This document shows, in pieces, positions 15,638 to 23,631 of a stretch of 37,465 nucleotides of DNA. The notes beneath the pieces were generated by a model, which worked only from the letters and a program-made list of their open reading frames with translations, ran no database searches and was not told the origin of the DNA. The position numbers and the translations under genes are program-made. Source of the DNA: Lachnospiraceae bacterium (lineage in GTDB: Bacteria; Bacillota; Clostridia; Lachnospirales; Lachnospiraceae); the NCBI GenBank assembly GCA_009774145.1, contig VSND01000045.1, positions 1 through 37,465 of the forward strand. Direction: 5' to 3'. Each line of letters opens with the position of its first letter. Position 1 is the first letter of the stretch.

Positions 15638-16369
15638 CTACAACGAATACCCCCGGGGAGTAATCATTCTTGCATTTTTCACATAGGTCTGTGAATTGCC
15701 GATAATGACTATGCTGAACATGTCGATCTCGGCATCCTTCAACTCCTCCAGCGTAGTAATGCCCATCGTCTCGTCTTTTCTGCCCGCATTGCGTACGATG
15801 CCCACCGGCGTCCGGGGCTTTCGGTATTTCATCAGAATATCCGCTGCCTGTTCCACATATCCGGTCCTCTTTCTGCTCTTTGGATTATACAGGCAGACGA
15901 TCAGATCCCCCTGGCCCGCACAGTCCACACGCTTCCTGATCAGATCCAGCGGCGTCATCAGATCGCTCAGGCTGATCACTGCGAAATCATGCATCAGAGG
16001 CGCGCCCAGCACCGATGCCGCCGCACTGGCTGCCGTTACCCCCGGTACGGTCTCGATCTCAATATCCGCATTCTTTTCGTCAGCCACCTGATAGATGATC
16101 CCGGCCATGCCGTAGATTCCGCTGTCCCCGCTGGACACCATGGCTACGATCTGGTCTTTCCCGGCTTCTTCCACTGCCATCTCGCAGCGTTTGACCTCCT
16201 GCATCATGGGAGTTGCAATATAATGCTTGTCCGGAAAATATTCTTTCAGCAGGTTGACATAGGTGGTATAACCTGTCACCACATCCGCTTTTTTAATCAC
16301 ATCAATTGCTTTGGCCGTCATATGTTCATACCCGCCCGGCCCAAAGCCTACCACGTACAGTTTTCCCAT
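15638..16369 (-). CDS. cbiH: Cobalt-precorrin-3 C17-methyltransferase (CbiH/CobJ)
   Basis: A SAM-dependent methyltransferase of the SUMT/CobA-like fold that methylates C17 with ring contraction during anaerobic corrin synthesis. The 243 residues begin KLYVVGFGPGGYEHMTAKA, carry YTTYVNLLKEYFP and MVSSGDSGIYGM, then ETVPGVTAASAAASVLGAP, the signature SLSDLMTPLDLIRKR and the C-terminal IIIGNSQTYV, all typical of the CobJ/CbiH subfamily. It is a stand-alone enzyme, not fused with CbiG or CbiJ. It starts three bases after the hemA stop with a GGAGAAGTGAG ribosome-binding region, so it is translated within the riboswitch-controlled operon. Confidence 0.96.
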   Translation of the reverse strand: MGKLYVVGFGPGGYEHMTAKAIDVIKKADVVTGYTTYVNLLKEYFPDKHYIATPMMQEVKRCEMAVEEAGKDQIVAMVSSGDSGIYGMAGIIYQVADEKNADIEIETVPGVTAASAAASVLGAPLMHDFAVISLSDLMTPLDLIRKRVDCAGQGDLIVCLYNPKSRKRTGYVEQAADILMKYRKPRTPVGIVRNAGRKDETMGITTLEELKDAEIDMFSIVIIGNSQTYVKNARMITPRGYSL

Positions 16370-16372
16370 TTC

Positions 16373-17551
16373 TCACTTCTCCTTCATCGTCTCAAAAAAT
16401 GCCTTCAGCGAGTCCGGGCTGGAATGGTCCCGGATCCGGTAGAACATTTTATCTATGGCTTTTTCAAACCCTTTTTTCTCTGCTTCTTCCAACATCCACG
16501 CCTTCATTCTGCCAATCTCGGGAAGCGCCTGCTGGAACACCATCCAGCGTTCAAAATCCAGCCGTATTTCCTCCAGAATCTGGTCTGCAGCCAGCGCCTC
16601 ATGCTGCTTCTTTTCGTTATTTGCTTTCGCCAGCTCCTGAAAATCATCGATGTCATAACGTTTGATGCCCGGAAGCCACTCTACCCTTGCCTCAATGTCG
16701 ATGGGCACCGCCAGGTCCACCAGCACCCGCTGTTTTGACGTTTTCATACACTTTGCCAGATTGTCGTAAGTCAGGGTATAATGAGGGCTGCTGGTGGCGC
16801 TGATGATCACGTCCATCTCATCCATCAGGTCATAGCGGCTTTCATATTCCATGACCTGATAGGTCACCTTGTGATGCCGGTCTTCCCATGCCTGCCGCAT
16901 ATTTCTTGAAGTAATATAGACCTTTGCCCCCTCGATGCACTGCAGATTTTTCAGTACCACGCTTCCGATCTTGCCGGAAGCCCCGATCAGCATCACCTTT
17001 TTCCCATGAAGAGAGCCCAGCGTCTTTTCCGCCGCTTTTACTGCCATGGTCGCCGTGGACACCGTGGTCCTGGACAGGTCCGTCTCCGTCTTCACCTTCT
17101 TTGCCGCCGTCACCGCATACCGGAACAGCGTATTCAGATACACTTCACAGGTTTTTGCCCGTCTCGCCTGCTCATGCGCCCGCTTCACCTGACCGAGAAT
17201 CTGATCCTCACCCATAACCATGGAATCCAGTCCTGCTGCCACATGGAACAGATGCCGGACTGCCTTCGTTCCGCTGTAGAGACGGATGTAATCTCCGATA
17301 TGTTCCGCATCCGATGCTTCGGCAAACTCCAGAAGAAGGTTCTGCATATCCGTAAAATTACTTTCTTCACGCTCGGAGAACGTATAGACTTCCGTTCGAT
17401 TACAGGTGCTGATGATGACACATTCCGCAGCAAACCCGCGCTCCAGCATCTGTTTCATCAGATCTTCCTGCACATGTTCCGGAAATGCAAACAGTTCCCG
17501 TACCGCAAGCGGCGCATTCTGATGACTGATGCTGAGCAGTGAAATTCCCAT
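16373..17551 (-). CDS. hemA: Glutamyl-tRNA reductase HemA
   Basis: NADPH-dependent reduction of glutamyl-tRNA(Glu) to glutamate-1-semialdehyde, the first committed step of the C5 tetrapyrrole pathway. The N-terminal catalytic domain has LLSISHQNAPLAVREL and the active-site cysteine in IISTCNRTEVY (Cys50), followed by HLFHVAAGLDSMVMGEDQIL. The central NADPH-binding domain has VMLIGASGKIGSVVLKNL. A helical C-terminal dimerisation region closes the 392 residues. Its ATG overlaps the cbiF stop (TAATG). Placement under the cobalamin riboswitch suggests that the organism makes tetrapyrroles chiefly for corrinoids, with B12 feedback on the entry step; this is inference. The central domain is slightly atypical (GASGKIG in place of GAGEMG). 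Confidence 0.96.
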   Translation of the reverse strand: MGISLLSISHQNAPLAVRELFAFPEHVQEDLMKQMLERGFAAECVIISTCNRTEVYTFSEREESNFTDMQNLLLEFAEASDAEHIGDYIRLYSGTKAVRHLFHVAAGLDSMVMGEDQILGQVKRAHEQARRAKTCEVYLNTLFRYAVTAAKKVKTETDLSRTTVSTATMAVKAAEKTLGSLHGKKVMLIGASGKIGSVVLKNLQCIEGAKVYITSRNMRQAWEDRHHKVTYQVMEYESRYDLMDEMDVIISATSSPHYTLTYDNLAKCMKTSKQRVLVDLAVPIDIEARVEWLPGIKRYDIDDFQELAKANNEKKQHEALAADQILEEIRLDFERWMVFQQALPEIGRMKAWMLEEAEKKGFEKAIDKMFYRIRDHSSPDSLKAFFETMKEK

Positions 17552-18306
17552 TACTCCGTCACTCCTTTTCGGAATTCTGTTGTAAATGTCCTGTCATACA
17601 GCTTCGAAAGTTCGTACTCATCCCCAAGGAAATCGCCCACCACAGTCAGCGCAGTCTTTCTAATCCCTGCTTCCTTTACCCGTTCTGCAATACTGGTCAG
17701 ATCCCCGTACACGATCTTCTGATCTTCCCAGGTGGCCTTATAGACCACTGCCACAGGCGTCCCGGGCCGGTAGGCCTGTCTCAGAATCCTGCACATCTCC
17801 TCCAGCATTCCCACGCTGAGGAAAATAATCATGGTTGCATTGTGCTGCGCCAGATCCAGAAGCTTTTCTCTCTGCGGCATGGGAGTCCGCCCCTCCATGC
17901 GGGTCAGAATCACGGTCTGACTCACACCCGGCAGCGTATACTCTTTTTTCAGAACGGCCGCTGTGGCAAGAAAGGAACTGACCCCTGGAATCACCTCATA
18001 CTCGATCCCCAGCTCGTCCAGCCGGTCCATCTGCTCCCGGTGCGCACCATAGATGGCCGGATCTCCCGTATGTACTCTCGCTACTTTTTTCCCTTTGTCC
18101 TCCGCTTCCTTTATGACCTGAATCACTTCCTCCAGGTTCATGGTGGCGCTGTTATAGATAACCGCCTCTTTCTTTGCGTCCGCCAGCACCTGCGGATTCA
18201 CCAGAGATCCCGCATAGATGATCACATCCGCGCTGTCAATGATCTTCTTTCCTTTGATCGTCAAAAGTTCCGGGTCTCCGGGACCCGCTCCGATAAATGA
18301 TACCAT
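17551..18306 (-). CDS. cbiF: Cobalt-precorrin-4 C11-methyltransferase (CbiF/CobM)
   Basis: Transfers a methyl group from SAM to C11 of cobalt-precorrin-4. The 251 residues begin VSFIGAGPGDPELLTIKG, followed by VIIYAGSLVNPQVL, RVHTGDPAIYGAHREQMD, EVIPGVSSFLATAAVL and RTPMPQREKLLDLAQHNATM, all characteristic of CbiF/CobM. The start is the ATG at 18306: the family begins exactly there and an AGGGGAG lies just upstream. An in-frame extension to 18486 only reads through the leader and its terminator. It is the first gene after the cobalamin riboswitch, followed by hemA with a stop/start overlap. Regulation by B12 is therefore expected. Confidence 0.97.
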   Translation of the reverse strand: MVSFIGAGPGDPELLTIKGKKIIDSADVIIYAGSLVNPQVLADAKKEAVIYNSATMNLEEVIQVIKEAEDKGKKVARVHTGDPAIYGAHREQMDRLDELGIEYEVIPGVSSFLATAAVLKKEYTLPGVSQTVILTRMEGRTPMPQREKLLDLAQHNATMIIFLSVGMLEEMCRILRQAYRPGTPVAVVYKATWEDQKIVYGDLTSIAERVKEAGIRKTALTVVGDFLGDEYELSKLYDRTFTTEFRKGVTE

Positions 18307-18414
18307 TTCTTCTCTCCCCTGTATTGATGTCTGAAAGCTCCCGACGGTTTTTCTGCCCCTTTTGTCTCCGGCGTCAGACGCATACCGGTTCTGTATGATC
18401 TGCTCCTGACAGTC

Positions 18415-18441
18415 AAAAGACCTGCAGCAATGCTGCAGGTC
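18415..18441 (-). terminator. Intrinsic terminator in the cobalamin leader
   Basis: On the minus strand a perfect 10-bp stem GACCTGCAGC / GCTGCAGGTC with an ATT loop is followed by TTTT. It lies about 146 bases beyond the riboswitch aptamer and about 110 before the cbiF start, where an attenuator is expected. The T-run is short. Confidence 0.7.
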
Positions 18442-18451
18442 CTTCATACAG

Positions 18452-18517
18452 TCAGACAGCCCTTTGCTCTGCGGAAACCGGCACAAAACCTCTGCCTGTC
18501 TGCCGCGCGGAAATCAT
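18452..18517 (-). CDS. Possible 21-codon leader ORF 2
   Basis: A short frame of 21 residues beginning MISARQTGRG; its ATG overlaps the stop of leader ORF 1 (ATGA). Its TGA lies ten bases before the base of the intrinsic terminator stem, so a ribosome ending there would cover the 5' arm. I know no family for it; coding is uncertain. Confidence 0.3.
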   Translation of the reverse strand: MISARQTGRGFVPVSAEQRAV

Positions 18518-18570
18518 AAAACCCGGCTGATATATTCTTCACCATAACTGTATTCCGGATCTGCTTTCAT
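18514..18570 (-). CDS. Possible 18-codon leader ORF 1
   Basis: An 18-residue frame beginning MKADPEYSYGEEY. An AAAGGTGAG (18577-18585) sits six bases before the ATG and immediately after the 3' strand of riboswitch stem P1, so aptamer folding could affect its translation. Overlaps leader ORF 2 by ATGA. It may be a real leader peptide or chance. Confidence 0.35.
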   Translation of the reverse strand: MKADPEYSYGEEYISRVL

Positions 18571-18586
18571 CGGAAGCTCACCTTTG

Positions 18587-18754
18587 ATCAGAAAGCAGGT
18601 TTCCTGACTTACGGTTTCTTTTTATCGCTCCATCTTCCCTTCTCACCACATGGCAATGGGTCATGTCAGATCTCGCTCCCGCTTACAGTGACCGGATCGT
18701 TCAGGCTTCGCACCTGATTCCCTCTTCTGCCCCGCAGGGGCAGCACTTTCTGAT
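18587..18754 (-). promoter_or_regulatory. Cobalamin riboswitch
   Basis: Read on the minus strand, the conserved core is clear: GGGAATCAGGTGCGAAGCC, then GGTCACTGTAAGCGGGAG, and the B12 box AGTCAGGAAACCTGC at 18595-18609. A perfect 9-bp P1 closes the element: ATCAGAAAG (18746-18754) pairs with CTTTCTGAT (18587-18595). An additional CTGCCCC/GGGGCAG hairpin lies just inside P1. The aptamer binds adenosylcobalamin-type ligands and should repress the downstream cbiF-hemA-cbiH-hemCcobAhemD operon. The expression platform appears to be the terminator at 18415-18441. Confidence 0.95.
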
Positions 18755-18772
18755 GTAATCTGTCTGATAAAG

Positions 18773-18801
18773 AGCATACCATATTTCTGCCTGTTCGTCA
18801 A
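18773..18801 (-). promoter_or_regulatory. Promoter of the riboswitch-controlled cobalamin operon
   Basis: Minus strand: -35 TTGACG (18796-18801), a 17-base spacer, -10 TATGCT (18773-18778). The start site would fall about ten bases before P1 of the riboswitch. The remaining bases up to the nuclease gene (18802-18932) show nothing else I can support. Confidence 0.8.
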
Positions 18802-18932
18802 TTTTCAGATAATACTCTGTTACCTTCCGCGCCGCTTCTGTTCCTGTGCGGATGTCTGCCGACGTTTTGCCTGCTATGGGCATGCGTCCAAAACCGAACA
18901 GCCACCCGCTTCTCAACGGTACCGGAATCTGT

Positions 18933-20195
18933 CTACGGATTGCATTTCTTACAGGGATCGTATCCCTGAGCGATTACCTCATCTCTGCTGCCGGTATATA
19001 CCTGTTTATTCGATTCTTTCATCTGTTTCACGCTGCCGCAGGTGGGATCATGGAATTTCTTCGTACTGGTGTTCAGAATGTAATCCGTTCCCTGAGGCGC
19101 CGACTCCTGAGCAGCCTCCAGTTCCGGCTGCGGCTCCTCTGCCTGGGGCCGGGATGCGGATTCCATATTCTGTTCTTCTGTCTGGAGCTGAGATTCGGAC
19201 TCCGGACTTTGTTCCCCTGTCCGGGACGGAGATGCGGATTCCATATTCTGTTCTTCTGTCCGGAGCTGAGATGCGGACTCCGGACTTTGTTCCCCTGTCC
19301 GGGACGGAGATGCGGTCTCCGGATTCTGTTCTTCTGCCCGGGACCGGGATGCGGTCTCCGGACTTTGTTCCCCTGAACTGCTGGCGCCGGTTGCGTAATC
19401 TATGGTAATTCCGGGCTGCACATTATACACATATACGCAGAACTGAAGATCTTCACCCTGATCCTCCACCGACTGCGCTTCAAGGAGCACTCCGGAAGCT
19501 ACCAGATTGTCTCCCTCAAAGACCGGTGTCACCCGATACATCACATGATTTTCTGTCTCTTTTACATAATCTGCGATCATGTTTTCAAACGGCAGCATTC
19601 CGTCCACATTCAGATACCGGGTGCCGGTAATCAGGTTTTTCTCATTGGCATTTTCTCCGGAGAGCTGAAAACCGATCAGATGACACCGGTTGTACAGATA
19701 TTTTCCGTCTACATTATCGTATTTTGCATTCTGCCATCCGGAAGGCTTCACCTGACTGATGCTCTCACGCTTTTCTGTCGGCATGAGGTCCACTCCGACT
19801 CTGGCGCATGCAGTACCGCATCTGCCCAGCCCGTCCAGTTCACTGTAAAATTCATCGGACTGTCCGGTCAGATCATATTCTGAAAAATATGGTTGATTGT
19901 CATTGACTGCAACGTATGCCTGATCCGTATATACCGCCACATCCTCCAAAGAAAAATCTGCAGCCGACCATTGTCCGGCCAGTTCCTCCGGATCCGCATG
20001 TTCTCCTGCCGGCGGCCTGGAATCATCATCCCCGGGCGCTCCCTCCAACGGCTCCTCTGTCTCATCGGATGCCGTTTCTTCTGTTACGGAAGCCTGCAGT
20101 ACCTCTCTGGCACTCTCCGGCTCCGCTTCTCCACATGCCGTCATCGACAGAACGGCCGACAATGCAGCCGCCAGTAACCATATTCTTTTTTTCAT
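18933..20195 (-). CDS. Lipoprotein DNA/RNA non-specific nuclease with repeats
   Basis: A 420-residue secreted lipoprotein. Residues 1-21 are a signal peptide ending in the lipobox SMTAC (Cys21). Residues about 82-268 are a DNA/RNA non-specific endonuclease domain of the EndA-like (Endonuclea_NS_2) type, with the catalytic-type His in NRCHLIGFQLSG (His172, a variant of DRGH) and the metal-site region ANEKNLITGTRYLN. Residues 272-362 are 13-residue acidic repeats that probably form a flexible spacer. The C-terminal domain has KKFHDPTC (His382, Cys386) and DPCKKC (Cys415, Cys418), the Ada-like Cys/His arrangement often seen in such secreted proteins and a likely metal site. It starts within the stop of the small upstream gene (ATGA). 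Likely roles are nucleic-acid scavenging or competence-type processing outside the membrane. Confidence 0.92.
   Translation of the reverse strand: MKKRIWLLAAALSAVLSMTACGEAEPESAREVLQASVTEETASDETEEPLEGAPGDDDSRPPAGEHADPEELAGQWSAADFSLEDVAVYTDQAYVAVNDNQPYFSEYDLTGQSDEFYSELDGLGRCGTACARVGVDLMPTEKRESISQVKPSGWQNAKYDNVDGKYLYNRCHLIGFQLSGENANEKNLITGTRYLNVDGMLPFENMIADYVKETENHVMYRVTPVFEGDNLVASGVLLEAQSVEDQGEDLQFCVYVYNVQPGITIDYATGASSSGEQSPETASRSRAEEQNPETASPSRTGEQSPESASQLRTEEQNMESASPSRTGEQSPESESQLQTEEQNMESASRPQAEEPQPELEAAQESAPQGTDYILNTSTKKFHDPTCGSVKQMKESNKQVYTGSRDEVIAQGYDPCKKCNP
19110..19382 (-). repeat. Seven 13-residue (39-bp) tandem repeats
   Basis: Within the nuclease gene, about seven 39-bp units encode alternating forms such as RTGEQSPESASQL and RTEEQNMESASPS, so the higher-order period is 78 bp. 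The central units are nearly identical at DNA level, the outer ones degenerate. Copy number is likely to vary between strains. Confidence 0.9.
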
Positions 20196-20599
20196 CTTCT
20201 GTATATCTCCTTTGTTATTTTTTCATGAGAATTTCCTGCAAAATCCTCCGTTTTCTCCAATGTATATCCGCTTAGATCAAGCGAAAAAAATGTATCTGCC
20301 GGATAATTCCGGTTCCACTTAAACAGAATGACTTTCTCAATCCTGTCCTCATACATGGCGACATCCCTGTCCTCTACAAAACAGTAATCCCCCGTCTCTG
20401 CTTTCTCAAGATATGCATCATCTGCAATGATCTCTGCCGGTCCGGTATCCGCAAACTGTTTTCTGCTGTATGGACTCATCCAGAGCCGGCCGGAACCGGC
20501 CAGCGCCAGCACATGCTGCTGAAGGATGCAGTCTCTGCTCTGCCTTCGGCGGTTAAAGAGCATTCCGTTCTTATTATCAACACACAACATGATGATCAC
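20192..20599 (-). CDS. Small conserved protein of unknown function
   Basis: A 135-residue soluble protein. Visible blocks are MLCVDNKNGMLFNRRRQSRD, a central GDYCFVEDRDVAMYED, KVILFKWNRNYPADTFF and the ending SHEKITKEIYRR. I believe it belongs to a family common in clostridia; my recollection is that some entries carry the label ribonuclease Z, but the HxHxDH metallo-beta-lactamase motif is absent and I would not use that name. The start is a GTG at 20599 with a strong GAGGAGGTGAG (20605-20615). It is the first gene of a two-gene operon with the nuclease, overlapping it by ATGA, and has its own promoter upstream. Confidence 0.85.
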   Translation of the reverse strand: MIIMLCVDNKNGMLFNRRRQSRDCILQQHVLALAGSGRLWMSPYSRKQFADTGPAEIIADDAYLEKAETGDYCFVEDRDVAMYEDRIEKVILFKWNRNYPADTFFSLDLSGYTLEKTEDFAGNSHEKITKEIYRR

Positions 20600-20604
20600 T
20601 TTTT

Positions 20605-20615
20605 CTCACCTCCTC
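20605..20615 (-). promoter_or_regulatory. Strong Shine-Dalgarno for a GTG start
   Basis: GAGGAGGTGAG on the minus strand, five bases before the GTG at 20599. It fixes that non-ATG start against an in-frame ATG nine bases later. Confidence 0.75.
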
Positions 20616-20733
20616 TCTTATCTGCCTTCTTTCATTCAAACCTGCTTCCGGAAATCTTCCAGGCATGCGGCCTTTTCATAAAAAATCCTGTGCCCTCACG
20701 GATCTGTTTTCCGGCTCCGCCTGTATGCTGCAT

Positions 20734-20762
20734 ATCATACCATACTTGTCAAAATTGTTCAA
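20734..20762 (-). promoter_or_regulatory. Promoter of the small gene-nuclease operon
   Basis: Minus strand: -35 TTGAAC (20757-20762), a 17-base spacer, -10 TATGAT (20734-20739). It lies in the divergent intergenic region 20600-21007, which also holds an inverted repeat (20796-20831) and the plus-strand promoter. Confidence 0.65.
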
Positions 20763-20795
20763 ATCCCGTCTGACCGGACATACATGGCAACGTCG

Positions 20796-20831
20796 CTGTT
20801 CAGATGTCTGCCGGCGTCCGGGGCAGAACAG
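20796..20831. repeat. Interrupted inverted repeat between divergent genes
   Basis: CTGTT and CTGCC (20796-20800, 20808-20812) pair with GGCAG and AACAG (20822-20831) around a 9-base loop, leaving a 7-base bulge on one side. No T-run follows on either strand, so it is not a normal terminator. It could be a regulator site or chance. Confidence 0.35.
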
Positions 20832-20884
20832 GAGCGGACAGCAACATGGTAACGGCAGATGTATAACTTTCCACTCTCCCCCAC

Positions 20885-20913
20885 TTCCCATAATCTCTTT
20901 TTTCGTTTATAAT
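20885..20913 (+). promoter_or_regulatory. Likely promoter of the C39-like peptidase gene
   Basis: A consensus -10 TATAAT (20908-20913) with a weak -35 TTCCCA 17 bases upstream. An inverted repeat ATGGA-CGATA-TCCAT at 20934-20948 lies about 20 bases after the -10, in the untranslated leader, and could be an operator. Confidence 0.5.
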
Positions 20914-21007
20914 AGTTCTCATCGGAAAAACGAATGGACGATATCCATCGATAAGAAAAAGTATACCGTTCGGAACATAATCATGATCTTATGGAGTTGA
21001 TTTCTTC

Positions 21008-21904
21008 ATGAATACATACAGACAATCCACAAAAAAAAACAGGACGATCCTGTCATCCCTGCTGCTTCTTGGCATTTTGATCTGCAGTGTTGTACTGCTT
21101 GTCAGCCTTTTCATGTACCGCCCGTTTACCATGGAAGACGTCCTGCAGCATGCAGCTGCTGCACGAACCTGTTTCTCACAGCATCTGACCTCGCTTTCCG
21201 CTGCCGCAGCGTCCTGGACCGACACTTCCGATTCCGGCGTATCGCCAGATGCTCCCGCCATTCCTGATACAGAAGAGGAACCGGTTCCCTATATCAGATC
21301 CACCGGTGAATCCGGCGATATCTCCAGTCTTCAGGCAGAGTACAACGACCCTGTTGATCAAATCTATCTGAACATGCTGGATACCGGCTGCGGTCCCATG
21401 ATCTACTACCACCAGGGAGATATCCGATGGGGAGACTATCTCTACGGCTGCTATGATCCCATGAGCAAATACGGCTGCGGTCCGACAGCTGTCTCTATGG
21501 TCGTCAACAGCTTTGGCAGCACTGCCGTTGATCCCACAGATATCGCGCAGTGGGCTTCTGACAACGGTTATTATGCACTTCACGGCGGCTCCTACCACAG
21601 CCTGATCCCTGACGCCCTGGAAGCCTACGGGCTTCAGGTCGAAAGTGTCACAGACCGATCTTATGAACACGCGGCAGAGCTTCTCTCCTCCGGACATATC
21701 CTCGTCGCTCTTATGGGACATGGAACCCTGACGGAAAACGGACATTTTGTTCTCTTCACCAAGCTACTGGATAATGGGAAGATCTATATCGCCGATCCGG
21801 TAAGCTATGAAAACAGTACGCTGGAATGGGATCTTGCGCAGCTGCTCTCAGAACTGAAGAAAAGCTATGACAGCGGGGGACCGTTGTGGGCGGTAAAGAT
21901 TTGA
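21008..21904 (+). CDS. Membrane-anchored C39-like cysteine peptidase
   Basis: A 298-residue protein with one N-terminal membrane segment (about 14-36, ILSSLLLLGILICSVVLLV) and a Ser/Ala/Pro-rich extracellular stalk to about residue 110. A Peptidase_C39_2-type papain-fold domain follows: YHQGDIRWGDYLYG, the nucleophile in YGCGPTAVSMV (Cys157), the His in NGHFVLF (His246) and IADP (Asp263). Such proteins are usually anchored outside the cell and may cut peptides or peptidoglycan cross-links; no substrate can be read here. It is the only plus-strand gene, divergent from the nuclease operon and convergent with the AAA-ATPase-like gene 32 bases away. A GGAG eleven bases before the ATG supports the start. 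No clear terminator is visible. Confidence 0.9.
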   Translation: MNTYRQSTKKNRTILSSLLLLGILICSVVLLVSLFMYRPFTMEDVLQHAAAARTCFSQHLTSLSAAAASWTDTSDSGVSPDAPAIPDTEEEPVPYIRSTGESGDISSLQAEYNDPVDQIYLNMLDTGCGPMIYYHQGDIRWGDYLYGCYDPMSKYGCGPTAVSMVVNSFGSTAVDPTDIAQWASDNGYYALHGGSYHSLIPDALEAYGLQVESVTDRSYEHAAELLSSGHILVALMGHGTLTENGHFVLFTKLLDNGKIYIADPVSYENSTLEWDLAQLLSELKKSYDSGGPLWAVKI

Positions 21905-21936
21905 GAGCTCTCCTCTGTCCGGATCGTCCGCAATCT

Positions 21937-23631
21937 TTATTCTCCTCCGATCAGAACTTTCTTTCCTTCAAATGCAAACCCGTACTTCCGGATCCGCTCT
22001 GCCGGAATCCCTTTTGCTTCCAGCGATGCCGCATATCTCATCTGGTCGATCTGTTTCAACGCTGACTTCACGGTATCCTCCAGCGTCTTCTCCCTGTCTT
22101 CCGGATCATAGACCTTGAATTCCAGAATCATGGCGTCATCTGCGGCGTCATAAGGCTCCAGAAGCACATCGTATCTTCCCAGGCCGCTCTCCCGGTTGGA
22201 TGTGATGTGGTAACGCCCTTTCAGCTCTACCAGAAGCCCCAACACAAAGCCATGATAAAACCGCTCCGGCTCTGTCCTGTCAGACGGCCTGTTTCCGCTG
22301 TCAAAAAAGCTGAAGGTTTCCAGAGCTATCCGGTTCATATAATGATTCATCTCCCGACGGTCCCCCTTCAGCAGCGCTTTCACAAATGCATTGTATGCCG
22401 GTGTATATTCTGAAAACCAGTCTTCGATCATCTGTTCAAACATAAACCGGACTTCTTTATTGGTCAGCGAAAGATCATAGTCCGTCTTCCCCCGACTCTC
22501 ATCAAATGCAAAATGATCCACTCTCAGATACCCGCCGGCCAGAAGCAGACTCCACACCGCGCTTCGCCTGCGATCCAGCTGATCGTAGACAATCTGCTCA
22601 TCCATTGTTGTATGATAAGCATTCCCTTTTAAAAGATCCTCCATCACCATCTTGACTTCCGGACTGCCTTCTCTGATCAGTCTGCCCACCAGACGGTTGC
22701 TGCTCGTATTTACCCAGTATAAAGCCACTTTTCCTTTATCCAGAAAATTCAGGATCGACCATGGATTATAAATGTCCGCCCTTTTTCCGAATGTGAAACC
22801 ATTGTACCATTCTCTGACCTCTCCTCCTTTATCAGACAAACCGTATTCATGCAATGCACCTGTTACTTCCTGCTGAGTGAATCCAAAAGCAGTCTCATAT
22901 TTTTCCGAGGTTGTCGTTACTACCTCCAGATTGTTCAGGTCAGAAAAAATGGATTCCTTGCTGACTCTTGTGATCCCTGTCATAATTGCCCGTTCCAGAT
23001 ACGGATTGGTCTTAAAAGTCGAATTAAACAGATTTCTGGTAAATGCAGTCAGTTCTTCCCAATACCCATGTATATATGCTTCCTGAAGCGGGGTATCATA
23101 TTCATCCAGCAGAATGATCGTTTTTTTACCATAATAACGGCATAGATATTCTGATAACTGATTCAGCGACAAAGTTGCATCCACATCCCCCATCCCAATG
23201 GTTTTTCTGCGAAATGTTTCCTTCTCTCCCTCTGTAAGACAATCGGCATTCAACAAAAATTCATATCTGGCATATACGCCGGCGATCAGCTGGATGATCT
23301 TTTCACGGGTATGCGCATAACCTGTCTCTTTTATACCTGCAAAAGACAGGCTGAGCACAGGATAAGTTCCCTGAAGCTTACGGTACTTTTCCTCCTGCCA
23401 GATAGTCAGCCCTTCAAACAGATCGCTGCGGCCTGCATATTCTATGGAGAAAAAATATTCCACCATGCTCATGGTCAGCGTTTTACCAAAACGGCGGGGA
23501 CGGGTGATCAGTGTTGCTGTATCTGCGTTTTCCCACCATTCTTTCAGAAATATCGTTTTATCTACATAAAAACAGTTGTTCGTAATAATGTCTTCAAAAT
23601 TCTGACCGCCAACATTAACCGTCCTTGCCAT
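21937..23631 (-). CDS. AAA-ATPase-like / PD-(D/E)XK nuclease-like protein
   Basis: A 564-residue protein of the abundant clostridial/Bacteroides AAA-ATPase_like plus PDDEXK_9 family. It begins ARTVNVGGQNFEDIITNNCF, then YVDKT, the nucleotide-binding motif TRPRRFGKTLTMS (a variant Walker A) near residue 45 and a Walker B type strand TIILLDEYDTPLQ. The C-terminal domain has YDVLLEPYDAADD followed by ILEFKV, an arrangement of D and ExK residues expected for a PD-(D/E)XK fold. Physiological role is unknown; these genes are often multicopy and behave like accessory or selfish elements. Start at the ATG 23631, five bases after GGGAG; an in-frame TTG at 23646 is less likely. It has its own promoter. 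Confidence 0.92.
   Translation of the reverse strand: MARTVNVGGQNFEDIITNNCFYVDKTIFLKEWWENADTATLITRPRRFGKTLTMSMVEYFFSIEYAGRSDLFEGLTIWQEEKYRKLQGTYPVLSLSFAGIKETGYAHTREKIIQLIAGVYARYEFLLNADCLTEGEKETFRRKTIGMGDVDATLSLNQLSEYLCRYYGKKTIILLDEYDTPLQEAYIHGYWEELTAFTRNLFNSTFKTNPYLERAIMTGITRVSKESIFSDLNNLEVVTTTSEKYETAFGFTQQEVTGALHEYGLSDKGGEVREWYNGFTFGKRADIYNPWSILNFLDKGKVALYWVNTSSNRLVGRLIREGSPEVKMVMEDLLKGNAYHTTMDEQIVYDQLDRRRSAVWSLLLAGGYLRVDHFAFDESRGKTDYDLSLTNKEVRFMFEQMIEDWFSEYTPAYNAFVKALLKGDRREMNHYMNRIALETFSFFDSGNRPSDRTEPERFYHGFVLGLLVELKGRYHITSNRESGLGRYDVLLEPYDAADDAMILEFKVYDPEDREKTLEDTVKSALKQIDQMRYAASLEAKGIPAERIRKYGFAFEGKKVLIGGE

Noticed and set aside
18307..18486. 60-residue N-terminal extension of CbiF
   Set aside because: It reads through the terminator stem and leader; the family starts at MVSFIGAGPGD with a good ribosome-binding site at 18312-18320.
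18701..18916. 71-residue minus-strand frame
   Set aside because: It overlaps the operon promoter and the riboswitch aptamer; no family resemblance.
21905..21936. Possible bidirectional terminator between convergent genes
   Set aside because: Only a short GAGAGCTCTC palindrome without T-runs is present.
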